The translations under genes and the position numbers were made by a program. Under the pieces are notes generated by a model that worked only from the letters and a program-made list of their open reading frames with translations, did not search any database and was not told the origin of the DNA. This document shows, one piece after another, positions 51,714 through 64,000 of a stretch of DNA of 64,000 nucleotides (the stretch's first letter is position 1; each line of letters opens with the position of its first letter). The DNA comes from Adiantum capillus-veneris (Eukaryota > Streptophyta > Polypodiopsida > Polypodiales > Pteridaceae): the NCBI GenBank assembly GCA_014529385.2, contig CM043947.1, forward strand, positions 99,172,036 through 99,236,035. The letters are read 5' to 3'.

Positions 51714-54700
51714 ATCATCAATGCCACCATATGCTCTCAATCTCTCTTCCTCTCTCTCTCTTCCATACACACACACAAACTCACTCTCACGCTCACACAC
51801 CTCTCTCACCATCTCTCTCTCTCTCTCTTAGCTGTTTTTTGACCTAGTAGACAACAATTCACTCTTTTGACCATAACTCACTCATTTTGAACTCTGATTT
51901 AGGTGATCTATAGCTTTAATCAAAGAGCATGAATCTCTCTATGCATTGATGTAAAGACAAAAATTTTCTGTGCAATGGAAGGCTTTGCTGTGACAGCATC
52001 TTAGAGATTAAAAAACTCTCAAAACTTTTTGTTTTTGCTGCCTACTTGAAGGCAATGTCAGGAAAAACTCGCAAGGGTGGAAAATCAAAACTCGCCATGG
52101 AGAATGATGCAAAATCTCCAAGGAATTTGGATGCTAATCCAACCACATCGTCTACAACAATGGAAGCAATTATCATGGCTTACTTGATCTCATTACAAGA
52201 AACTGTCAACAAGCAAGGTGAAGAGTTGTGCGCACTTGAAATGGAGAATGGCACTTTAAGATTTCTCGTTGTGGAGAATGAGCACCTCAAGAAGGTTCTT
52301 GAAATGCAAACGACACGCTTGATGCATCTTGAGAATGAAGTTTAAGAATGTAAACGCTCTCTTGTTGACATGAATGTATTGAAAGAGTGCTTGAGCAAAG
52401 TTGTAAGCGATCATGTATTGAAAGAGGAAATGATAGATACAATATGACATGATGTATGTGAGATGAGAAATGCATCCAAATCATGGGCTGATATATGTAA
52501 GGATAGTGTAGTTTCTACATCTCCTATCACGCAAGCCATTGTCCAAGCAAAGAATGTAGAGAATATGGACAATCAATAATTGCAAGAACGACAAAAACCT
52601 CAAAGAACATCGTCATTCGTGGAATCAAGGAGGAGATCATGGAAACGCCCCAATCTCTTGCGGTTGCTATTGAAGAGTTTTTTGCTACACACTTTCGCAT
52701 GTCAAGAATCATGGCTTATGGTACACATCGAGTTGGAAAACAAGGAGTCCCTTGCTCGGGAGAAAGACCTATTACATGTACCATGCATGGTTGATGAGGT
52801 AAAGAGAAAGATCATCCTTGACAATATTTGGATCTACCTCAAAAAACGGGTTGTTATGTATACGAGGATCGCACTCTTATGCAACAAAATGTATGTCACA
52901 AAGCATGTAAGGAAAGAAGCACGAAGGTTAAGGTGTCATCTCAAGAAAAAAAGCCACTTGAGGAGGATGCAAGTCCACCCAGCAAATAGGGACACATGAT
53001 CTATGAGACCAACTCACGCTTGCGAATAAGCTTTTGGAATTGTAACGGGTATTCATGGAATGCAGGAATTGGAATTGATGAGCTTACCGATGACATGGTT
53101 GTGATACTTCTTGTCGAAACATGGGAGCATGATGTGCAACAAATACAATGTGCATTCTTTGAGGTGGGCAAAAAATGCAAACCAAAAAAGAGGCCAAGGA
53201 GGCATAGCATGTATGACCAAAAAGTTTTCCACTGTCAAAGAAGATAAGTATAAACGCCACTTATGGCTGAAAATCAGCCCACCGAATGGTCAAGTGATGT
53301 TTGTGGCTGGTTGCTACATTCCTCAGTACGAATCCAACTTTTATGCTCGATTGATATGGCTAGAGATCAATCCTTTGTTGAACTAGAAGACGACATTGCT
53401 CATTACCACAATCAAGGTGAAGTCATTGTTTTTGGAGACGTGAATGCTTGCCCAAATACGTTAGAACATGACACAACAATTCGACATGTCGCATGTCTCA
53501 AGAAGAATGGATGACCCATACATGTATAATCAAAGTTCCAATGATGCAGAAGAACTGGATCACTATGGAAGACCACTTCTACATATGTGCAATAGTACCG
53601 GAATTCTCATTGCAAATGGTGTATCTCTATGACAAGGCATTAATGACTTTACATGTAGAAAGCACAATGGTGATAGCGTGATTGACTAGATGTTGTTCTT
53701 GGAAGTCACTCTAAAATGCATATAAACCTTTACACTTGGTGAATGGAATCCGGAATCGGATCATAGGATGTTATGCATTGACCTCAAGTGTCGTAAACGG
53801 CCCTAGCATGTAGCCTCCAATCATGATGTGAATCATTTCTACCTATGTCTAGATTTCAAATGAGTGCTTATAGATACTGATACGGTGGACCAAATGTTAA
53901 GCATGATAGAGCATCAAGAGAGCCCAACATCAGAATGCAAGTAGAAATTTTTCAAAGAAGTAATTTGCTCTTGTAGGAGGGAATTTTTTTGGTGAAACAC
54001 ATGTATTCCAAAAGCTCTAAGAAGGGTAGCACCAAGAAGAAATGGTTTGACATGAAATATAGTCAAGCCCAAAAACACTTGCTAAGATTGGATGCAAGCA
54101 AAGCCAAGGAAGTTTACTTGGAATGTTCACACACATACAAGCACTTGTTCAAAAGAAGAGGAGAAGGTGGGAAGTCAAAAAACAATTTCTTTCAGCGCAA
54201 AGCACATGCATGTGGCAAGTTTTTGCAAAATCAAAAAGACAAGCGTGTTGAGAGCTTCGGTGACTTGACTCTTGAGGATATGTATATGCATTGCAAGAAC
54301 CTCTATGAGCAACCCAATGTTGATAAGATGGAGTGTTGTACCTCCCTTCGGTCCCCTCTATGGAGGCAGGGGACCTTCAAGGTGTCAAGACTGAAATGAT
54401 AAATGGACAAGAAACAAAATGTGATATTGGATATGCAATATGTTTAACGTTGCACTTCAGCATGACATGCCTCATGATTGGAGTGAAAATTGGATCAAAC
54501 CTTTGCACAAAGGAGGAGATGTAAACAATGTGAATAACTATCGCACTATAATGGTTGGTTCTTTGATGGCAAAGTTATTTGGATGTATCATAGAGATGAA
54601 GATAAGTGAATGGGCTAAAAAGAATGGAAAACTTGCGCTTGGCCAAGCAGGTTTTTGAAAGCATCATAGCACTATTTATCACCTTGTCACTCTTTGAGTT

Positions 54701-56331
54701 ATTATGAAAGGAAAAAAGTTGTATTGTTTCTTTGTGGATTTCAAGAAAGCTTTTGACATGGTACCACGAGAAAATTGTTGGAGACGTATGCAAAGCCTTC
54801 AAGTGTCGAGAGAATTTATGCATGCAGCCTTTCGCATCTACCAAAAAGTGATATGTCAATTACATATGGGAGATGCAACTCCAAAATTTTTTTCAAGCAC
54901 CATTGGTGTCAAACAAGGATCCCCACTTTCCCCAACCCTCTTTGGGCTACTCATTGATGAATTGGAATGCATGGTTCTTGATTTTATTCAGCAAGAAGGC
55001 ATAGCAGAGGTCAAGATCGGAAATGCGGTGATCATGCTTTTGTTTTATGCCGATCATGTAGTGCTCTTGGCACATACCTTAGGAGATGCACAAAAGCTTA
55101 TGAGTGTCTTGGAACACTTTTGCCTACATAGTGGGCTGATCATGAATGGATCCAAAACCAAGGCTATGCTTGGAAAGACCCTCAATGACAAAAATCCACG
55201 CATTATATACAACAATGAGCAACTTGAAGTGGTAGATCACTTCAAGTACCTTGGCCTTGAGGTTCCATCCAATCATAAATGGAGGGATTGTGCAATGCGT
55301 CGCTTGGAAGCTAGAAAGAGGGCTTATTATGCATTTGAGAATATGTACAATGCTGGAGAGATCAAGGATTGGGCTCTCAAAAAGTACCTCTTTGACACAT
55401 TGGTGACACCAGTGCTTCTTTATGGAGTGGAGGTGTGGGGTGGAAGCATCGGATAGTATACTTGGAAAGAGTTTGACAATGTCCAAAAGCGTTTTCTCAC
55501 CAACTTTCTCCAGGTCAAGACACAAACACACAAACACCCTACATGGTCTTACTTCTTGAGTCCGGATCACTTCCCATTGAGGTCTTGGGCATGCAAAGGG
55601 TTGGGGAGTACATTATTAAGACACAATGTAGCCCCTTGCATTGACTTCCTAGAATCACATATGAAGCAAGTCAAAAGGTCCAAAAGACATGCAAGACCAA
55701 AATACTAAGTTCGGGGTCGATGCTTGACATCAAAAAATGGTTTGGAAGATGAGATGCATGTCACTTGGTCAAGGATGCGTCAATTGACTCCCATGTTAAT
55801 GAGGCCTTCTTACAACGCCAATGTATCACGGCTAGGGAGAAATCTAGAGGTTCTCGCTTCAGCCATTACACCACACACGTTGCCCCAAACTACAAATCTC
55901 TCTTTTTCTTCGAAACAAGGTAACCGAACCCATCCCTACATCCTTGAGCCCATTCCATTGAGTGCAACCAGCAGCATTGCCTCCTTTCGTCTTAGCTCCC
56001 ATTCTCTACGCTGTAAGACAAGATGTTGGGGCACTGGTGAGGAGTCTCATCGACTTTGCACCTTATGCCTTCATCAAGTGCGAGAGAGTGAGTACCACAC
56101 ACTACTTGAGTGCTTAGCTTTTGACCACAGTAGGTCCGCTTTTCCCCATATATTCAACCATGAGCTCTCCCTACATACCTTCCTCTCCCAATCAAGATGT
56201 GGAATCTCTATTGTGCCGCTCATTTCAACCACTTTTGAGCATCGAGAGTCACTTATGACCTCCACTCACACCAAGTGACATGTGCATTTGGTCTCATAGG
56301 TCATATTTGACTTTGGAGTACGATAATAGAA

Positions 56332-56518
<187 letters not shown>

Positions 56519-56522
56519 CCTC

Positions 56523-56576
<54 letters not shown>

Positions 56577-56822
56577 GCTCTCTCTCTCATCCAGGAGTTT
56601 TAAACTCCCAAACCGGCTCCTTCCTCATCTTTCCCTCCATTAGTTTTGTTCAACTTATCTTCCTTTTTATTTACCCCTTGTTGGACACTCAGTCCTTAAC
56701 TAAGATGTATTTCCGTACACCCCTTGCTTCGACGAACTCTTTGTAATGTTTTGTTTCCAGTCCCATAGGTAATATCTGACCTTCATGGAAGATAATTGGT
56801 CTATCTATCTATCTCTCTTTTC

Positions 56823-56866
<44 letters not shown>

Positions 56867-56993
56867 ATCTCTCTCTTTCCATATACGCACACACATACAT
56901 ACACAGACACATATATACACTTCTCTCTCCATCTCTCACTCTCTCTCCATGTCTCTCTCTCTCATTCAAAGAAAAATTGAGCTCTGTCTCTTT

Positions 56994-57030
<37 letters not shown>

Positions 57031-57765
57031 TACACATACACACCAACACCAACAACGCACATACAGGGCATGCACAAGAAGGAAAAGAAGCAACAAAAAT
57101 GGACATCAATGCATCGACAAATGACACCAAAAAAAATGCGATAGCGATAAGAATTCAAAGAAAGATCTCGAAGGCATGCCCCAGTCGGCACCGAAATTGA
57201 CGAGTGTGCTACACCAACGCACCAATAAAGCTTGCAATTCTTTGGCATCTCATCCACAACGCATTTCCTCTGTAAACATCCATAGGGTAGTTTATTTTCC
57301 TTTTTCCATGCCAAACTTTGTAAAAAAAATCATTTGTATATTCCCCCTCTCTCTAGGTGATGGTCACCAAGGCCCACCTAGGAGAATATCATTTTCTTAT
57401 TTCTCCAAAACAAAGCACCGGTCAACCATCCGGGATCCGGCTACCTGTTTTGTCTCTTTAGCTTAGGACCCTAAACCTAATCAATTTATACTAAACTAAT
57501 GCAGCCTGCACCTATAAAAGAGCACTGAGAGGTCACTAGCGGGGGAGTCAACACTTCCTGTTTTGTCTCTTTAGCTTAGGACCCTAAACCTAATCAATTT
57601 ATACTAAACTAATGCAGCCTGCACCTATAAAAGAGAACTGAGAGGTCACTATCGGGGGAGTCAACACTTGAAAAAGAAGTCATGCACACACACTGACTCC
57701 AAGTGTCACTACGCACATGAGTAGGATCTCCGTACACATCCCTAGAGAATGTACTCTACTCTCTC

Positions 57766-57881
<116 letters not shown>

Positions 57882-57951
57882 TCACCAAAATGAAGGGTTT
57901 TGTAAATACCATCTTGAATCAAGTCTGCCCTCGCATTCTAAAGGGTTTTCT

Positions 57952-58009
<58 letters not shown>

Positions 58010-61000
58010 ATATATATATTGTGTGTGTGTGTGTGTGTGTGTGTGTTTGATGTGTTGTATTAGTGTTATTTGAGTTGTTGATGTCTGCATCCTAGCCCGT
58101 CAAAGCTAGATGGTGCTCCCTATTCACTCCCCGTGGTTCTGTGTGCACGGGCCTAACCTAGAGACCGTTGGGGTCCGTTTTGCACTTGTGCTTGTCATTT
58201 GGTGCCCCCACGAAGGAGCACTTCTCAAAATCCTTCAATTTACAACATTGAAAACAATGCACGTCGTTGACCATGGATGAGTAGCTGCAGGGATTCTCCA
58301 ATTGGAGAATGGAGGAGGAAGAAATTAAAGGAGCACTAAGAACCTTCGTCAAAGTGTTACTTCCATAATACACAGTCGTCAATATCCAAGAAGTAAGTTC
58401 TCCATTTTGCATCTCTCATTCTAAACGTTAATTAAGAGCCACCCAAAGGTGAGCAAGAGGCTGCTCTCACTACCGTCACCCACCTCACTCTATCAATGAG
58501 TTCCATTAATGGAAGTAAAGAAGCGGAAATCCTCTACATTGACATCCAACACAAAGAAATCATCCATAATAAGGAAGGAAAGAGGTTAGTAAAGCCTCTC
58601 TTCCCCAAGAAATCTGAAGATAAAAGGTAGCCTCAGCTCCTAAGTGGCCCAACGGGGCTGATCATGCCAAGGGAAAAGGAGGACTAGGCCAAACCTAAAT
58701 CACATGACCCCCAAGGAATAAGAAACACGTGGCCAGGCGAATGCTTCATGTTTGGCTCTAGAAAGCAGTTTTCTGTCTAGGCTGCTAGAAAGAAATTCAT
58801 CCAAGGCAAAGCGATGGAAGATTTCCTATCGATTTGGGATGTGCATGCGAGTGCTACCAATTCACTTTGACAACCCCGAAGCGGAGGTGATAAGGAGGTT
58901 TGCAGGTTCCCATGCCCTAGAGAGAAGTGGTTTGGCTAATGTCCTTGCTGTTTTGGAAGGAGGGTAGAGGGCCTTCCTCCTCTCCCCATAGAAATCATCC
59001 TGAAGAAACTGCCTACCGTGGGTAAAACCCAGTGGGCCAAAGATGAGCTACAACTAAATGGTGTGGAATTCATGTGACAAGCCGATTACGATAACTACTT
59101 GAAATTGCTGCTAGCTAAAAGGCTAGGAGTGGTCAAGCACGTCACCACCATCACTCCATACATGCTAAGAAATGAAGGGAAGGTGGAGCCTATGAAGGGC
59201 GATGACCTCCTATGGATGTGCCGACTTTTCAACACCGGCATGGTAAGGATGTAAGTGAGTACTCTACACTGTTTGCATCATGGATAACGGAAAACCCTCT
59301 TTTCTGTTTACTTTTTTTGCAACACATACACGTACATTTATATGTAGATAGGAAGATCTTCTCATTAGAAAAATTTTGAACTCATTTTTGGGCCGTTTAA
59401 GAGTGCCACATCATCAAATTTGTACAAAAGAAAGCAACCCGGTAGACACCTCTAAATATTGCTTAGAACCCCATGATATGACCTATCATTGGAAAGTTCT
59501 TGAAAAATGGATTCTAAAGAGCCAAGGTCCAAAAATTTTGGATGACTTCTATGAAAGTTATGCCATTTTTTTTCATTCAACCAGGTTTTGTTACCGTTAT
59601 AGTAATCTAAAATCACCTTTTTCTAGATCTGCATGAAGGCAATGTCCGATACATGCATGCTATATATTAATAGATAGCATTTGAAGAGTAGATTCTAAAT
59701 ATCCAACCTCTGACAATTTTGGATCTTATTTGCAAAAAAATAACCGATCCCCACTTTTTGAAAGCTATGCCACATCAACAATTCTTACAAGGCCCATTTT
59801 TGAGTCCAAACACTTCCTAATGATAAGCAGAAGATTGTGTTCTTTTTTGGTCTTGCGGTGCTAGGAGAGATCCTTAGCTCTCCAAATTCCATTATCCTCC
59901 CTGTGTTAGATTACCATCACTCCCTCAATGTTTCAATTTTCATCATGTTTTGATTTGTTCACCCAACCTTGTGAGAAGCCGTTAAGTTACTTGTGTTTTT
60001 ATTTTTTAAGTTTGAAAAAAAATATTGTTTTGCAATGGAAAACTTCCTTCCTAACCTTCACGGGTAAGGTGGGGGAAGAGGCTTTAGATCTCTTAGATTA
60101 TCTTGCGATAGCATGTGTCATCTCTCGAAGGGATGACGATGCTTCGCCTCTATGTATTTTTCTATTGTTAATGAAAGTGGAAGCAAGATCATGGTACAAC
60201 ACCTTGGTGCAAGTCACCAAGGAGAGGTGGGACCTGCTAAGAGAAGCATTTCTAAAGCACTTTGGAGAAGGCACCACATCAAAAAAATTGTGGTAATTAC
60301 TGATGGGGTTGAAGGAAGGAAGTATGGTTGAATATGCAGCATACGAATTGAAGTTCATAGATCTCTAGGGAGGATGGGTTGCATCTCTAAGGGAGGGCAA
60401 AGGGGCACCTGGTTTCCAAAAGAAACACTAGTTTGTGACTCCGTTATGGCCAATTATTAAAGAGGAGGTAAAGGGAAGGTTTCCTAGCTACGTATGAGGT
60501 AGCAGTTGAAGTAGCTTGTGTTAAATATAAGAAATTGCGTCTACAATCTAGGACTATCGAGGAAGAGGAACCGGGAAGGGCCCAACCACACCTAGCCGTC
60601 GCACTAGCAACAACAATCGAGAGGAATTAGCCACAAGAACCGGCTGAAGATCAAGAAGACCTGCTGAACACAATTACCAACCAGCTAGAAAATTCCAGAG
60701 CAAGGAAGAGGGCAGCAAAGACAAAATTAGGACTACCATTGTTACAACTATGGAGAGGTGGCATGTACTATTGTCCTCATCCAAGAAGGAAGAAATTCAA
60801 TGGAGGAGTAAGACACAACCAAATTTCTCCACCAAGGGCAAGGCCACCACCTCCCAGGCAACCAAAGCAGATTCCAACATTCCAAATTCTTTGACCACCG
60901 GTACAACTACCGCCACCACCGCAACCTCTCGTTCCACCGCTACCTCCACCACTTGCTCGAAACCAAGTAGTGAGTGCCATCTGTTATGGAATTGATATTT

Positions 61001-62573
61001 TATTATTTATTGTAGCTGACAGGTGAAAAATATTGGGACCAAGCTAGGCCTATGCGAATGAAAGTATATACATGATACATTTTATTATTCAAGTGCTCTT
61101 TTATGACCGGCCGGCCAGTTTGTACTCAATTTGACCATTCAAGAAATCTATAAATGAAATACGTGCAAGAGGGAAATGGTCACTCTTGCACGGGGGGAGT
61201 TTGCACCCAGTGTTTGTGTTGCTCTTCTCATCTCTCCTCTCTTCTCTCTCGCCGTGCCGGCGTAGCACTATGCTCTAGGAGGTGCGCCTGCACGTGCTCT
61301 CTCAATCTCCCTCGCTCTCTGTCTCTCTCTATTTGTATTGTGCTCAATTATGGATTTGTGCAAGTCGACAGGTACGTAGATTTATTCGTTTATGTCTTGC
61401 TATGCGCTATTTTGAGTATTTTGCAGGGCGCTCTACGCTTCCGGCTGTAGTAGTGGTATCAGAGCTTTGGCTACATTCTTGGGGTTGCAACAATCATAGC
61501 TATCAAGATTATCATGATCAAAGATAAGCCTTGTCTCTGTTAACCTTTATTCTTTTTTTTTAACGTATTTTAAGATTTTGCATAAATTATTATCAATCCC
61601 ATAAGATTTCCGTCGTGTTTGAATTGTGTAGAACTTGTAAATTCTACAGTCAAACATATTACAGATTATATAGAGCTTACTCTGTGTACAAGGATAACAG
61701 AGAAGAGAGAAACTTACGTAATCTACGTGACTTAGAATAATCTCAAATATGGGCTTGACTAAAATCTTAGGAATAACAAGGGAAGTTTTATGAAAGAGAT
61801 GAAGCTCGAGTTTCAGAAGAAGAAGAAGAGTGTGCTCCTCATAGGAAGCACCCCTCTGGAGATAAGGAAAGGGGTAAGCAGCTTAGCTTCAAAAAAATGA
61901 TTTCGATTCACTTATATATGACATACGGCTTTCGAGATTGAAGAAGATGAGGGAATATTAGACAAGAAGAGGTAGCACTCAAAGAGAATGAGAGTAGCTT
62001 ATTATATTTTTCGTCAGAAAGGTTCAACAGAGAACGTTGTCAATAGTGACCACCACCATGCTACCCTACAGCATGATAGTACCACAACGTCGTTGGTCCG
62101 AGGATAGCAACTCCACAGAAACAAGCCCAAGGAGGCAGCAACTAACATGGTAACCGCAAATTTGGAGGGCTGACCTTGTGGCTGCAACATCGATAATGGC
62201 TAGGAGCACAGACCAGGACTAGTGCCACCCAAAGAAGAGGTGATCGATAAAACTCTTACAACAAGTGAAGATCACCAAAATAATGGTGGCGGCAGCACGA
62301 AAAGGAATGGCTACGAAGACCATGCACCAACATAGCACCACCTGGTTCTAACCTTTGCTTTTGCATGTGTAGCTCCTGTAACTCGCACTAAATCTTCCCC
62401 ATCCTCCTCACATTCCCGTTTGCATGGCTACTGCCAGTTGATGGAGCCTTCCTTTTGCATGCAGCTAGTCACGAACTTTTCTCTCTCTCCCGCCCTCTCA
62501 ATCAGCTGCTGCCCATGAGTTTTCTTTATATCTCCCCCTTAGTTGGATACAGTACACTTGTGGCCAACGTCAT

Positions 62574-62604
<31 letters not shown>

Positions 62605-64000
62605 CAGCCTCCGTCCAAAACTTACTCTCTCTCTTTATTTTTCCCCACCCCCGGCGGCTGTGGACTACCAACCCACAAGTACACACAAGGGGAAGCCTCA
62701 TCTGCAGTCCGAGTAATTGTTGTCCTCTCGTAGTTGCACACACACACCCACTCTTAAGTTTGTCAGCCATGCGGACTTGCTCTTTGTAGTGGCCGAACTG
62801 GTGCCACCTAACTCTCTCTTTCTGTCTTCAGTTTTCCCCCCACGCACTCAGACCTACCGCCTTTCCTATCTCTTTTGAGCACCCATGCAACAGTTGATTG
62901 GAGACCTTCTCTCCTCCTTGTCCCTAGACTGGAGCGCACAGAATGCATCTATAGCGGGCATGTAGCACTCGCCTGCCTGCATTCACATGATGCCGTGGTA
63001 CCACTGCTCATTGCTTCTTATGTAATAAGCTGCAATATTGGTGCAACTCCATGGGATCCATTGCACATCCATGCTCCCTTGCTCACTCGACATAGTTATT
63101 ATGAACGAACGGGTTCCCGGCAAGCAGTTTCTGTGGAGGAGGCTCTATGGAGAGCACAAGCCATGTCTGATGCTGATGTTGATCTTTGCGGATGCATTGT
63201 TTCCCAAATATGAGCTGCGCGATTTTTGTAAGATTGTACATGGTACAACCAAAATGGCAACCACACTGTAGGGAGGTGGGAGAACCCCATTCTGCCTCAT
63301 ATAGAATTGGAGGAGTTGGGATTCACAATTGTGGCTTACCCATAATCGCTTATGGCAATGCAGGATGCTTTATGTGTGGTCGCATGCCACCTCCAACAAC
63401 CCTCCCTTCTTTTGCGGATATCCAAAAGGTTGTGGGTTTTGAGAGGTATTCTGAGGAGCAGAGCAGCCACTCAACTTCTTCACGTCCAGAATTTGATATA
63501 CAGCAAGAGATGCAATTCCAAACAATTGATGCTGACCATGGAAATTATCCTCGAAAAACAAAACCTTCTTGACATGGTGAATGGCACCTCTGTGTGTCCA
63601 GTGCAGGTACATCCTCCCACGGTAGCCAATACTCAGGCCATTGCTGATTGGAAAAAGGAAGACCTTAATGCGAGGCTTGAACTCCTCCTTCATATGGAGG
63701 ACACCCAAAAACAAACGGTGAGAACATTGACCACCGCACGCCAAATCTGGACAAGACTCATGGAAACCTATGAGCATAAAGATGTTTCAAGTCAGATTAT
63801 CAACGTGAAAAAGCTTGTCAACATGACTATGTCTAATGATCAAGACACTCCCAAATTTGTCGAGTCTTGGTGACTCCTACTGGATGAGACAATTCTCTCC
63901 GGTGTCGACTTGACCGCTAGTGTGCAAGCAATGTTATTACTTGCTGCTTTACCATCTTCCTGGCAGCTATATCACTATAAGAACAGCGGCACAACTCACA

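Overview
The window is nuclear DNA of a land plant and consists almost entirely of nested, mostly decayed retrotransposons. I found no host protein gene, rRNA or tRNA gene, CRISPR array or organelle sequence. The plant assignment rests on Ty3/gypsy elements with a second, archaeal-type RNase H after the normal one (the Tat lineage), a Ty1/copia element primed by initiator tRNA-Met, and very long (CT)n arrays. A fern, gymnosperm or other large plant genome would fit, but I cannot name the species.

Layout. 1-2959: 3' part of a plus-strand Tat-like element (A), internally deleted, with its 3' LTR. 2960-8870: minus-strand gag remnant (G) followed by two diverged head-to-tail LTR copies. 8876-13965: minus-strand Tat pol remnant (F1), split at 12250-13606 by a non-autonomous TTAA-flanked DNA transposon. 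13967-17380: second minus-strand Tat remnant (F2) with its 3' LTR, ending at a broken second copy of the TTAA element. 17641-31990: plus-strand Tat element C, whose reverse transcriptase is split by a complete LTR element B (21219-27646) that has gag and an extra ORF but no pol. 32285-56334: four LINE copies of one family, L1, L2 and L3 on the minus strand and L4 on the plus strand. L3 is split by an almost complete Ty1/copia element (42056-47220, 229-bp LTRs, 5-bp target duplication GAAGT). 56577-60981: Tat element E (LTR, leader ORFs, broken gag), cut by the 5' LTR of a further copia element (H), which runs off the end of the window.

Relations. A, B and C share the same polypurine tract and LTR start (GGGAGGGCTA then TGATG or TGATA). 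B, C and E share the primer-binding motif TGGTGCCCCCAC, so B looks like a parasite that would use pol from a C-like element. Recurrent unexplained structures in this family are: a 70-72 codon ORF 80-86 nt before gag; a U5 stem whose sequence changes but pairing persists, followed by a second copy of the primer-binding core; and a hairpin just before the polypurine tract. The LINE family has (CT)n at every 5' junction and at both complete 3' ends, which suggests insertion into microsatellites. By my eye count the paired LTRs differ by about 1.3% (B) and 2.6% (copia), so these are the youngest insertions; the rest is older. Alignments were made by eye, and boundaries marked approximate may be off by up to about 100 bases.
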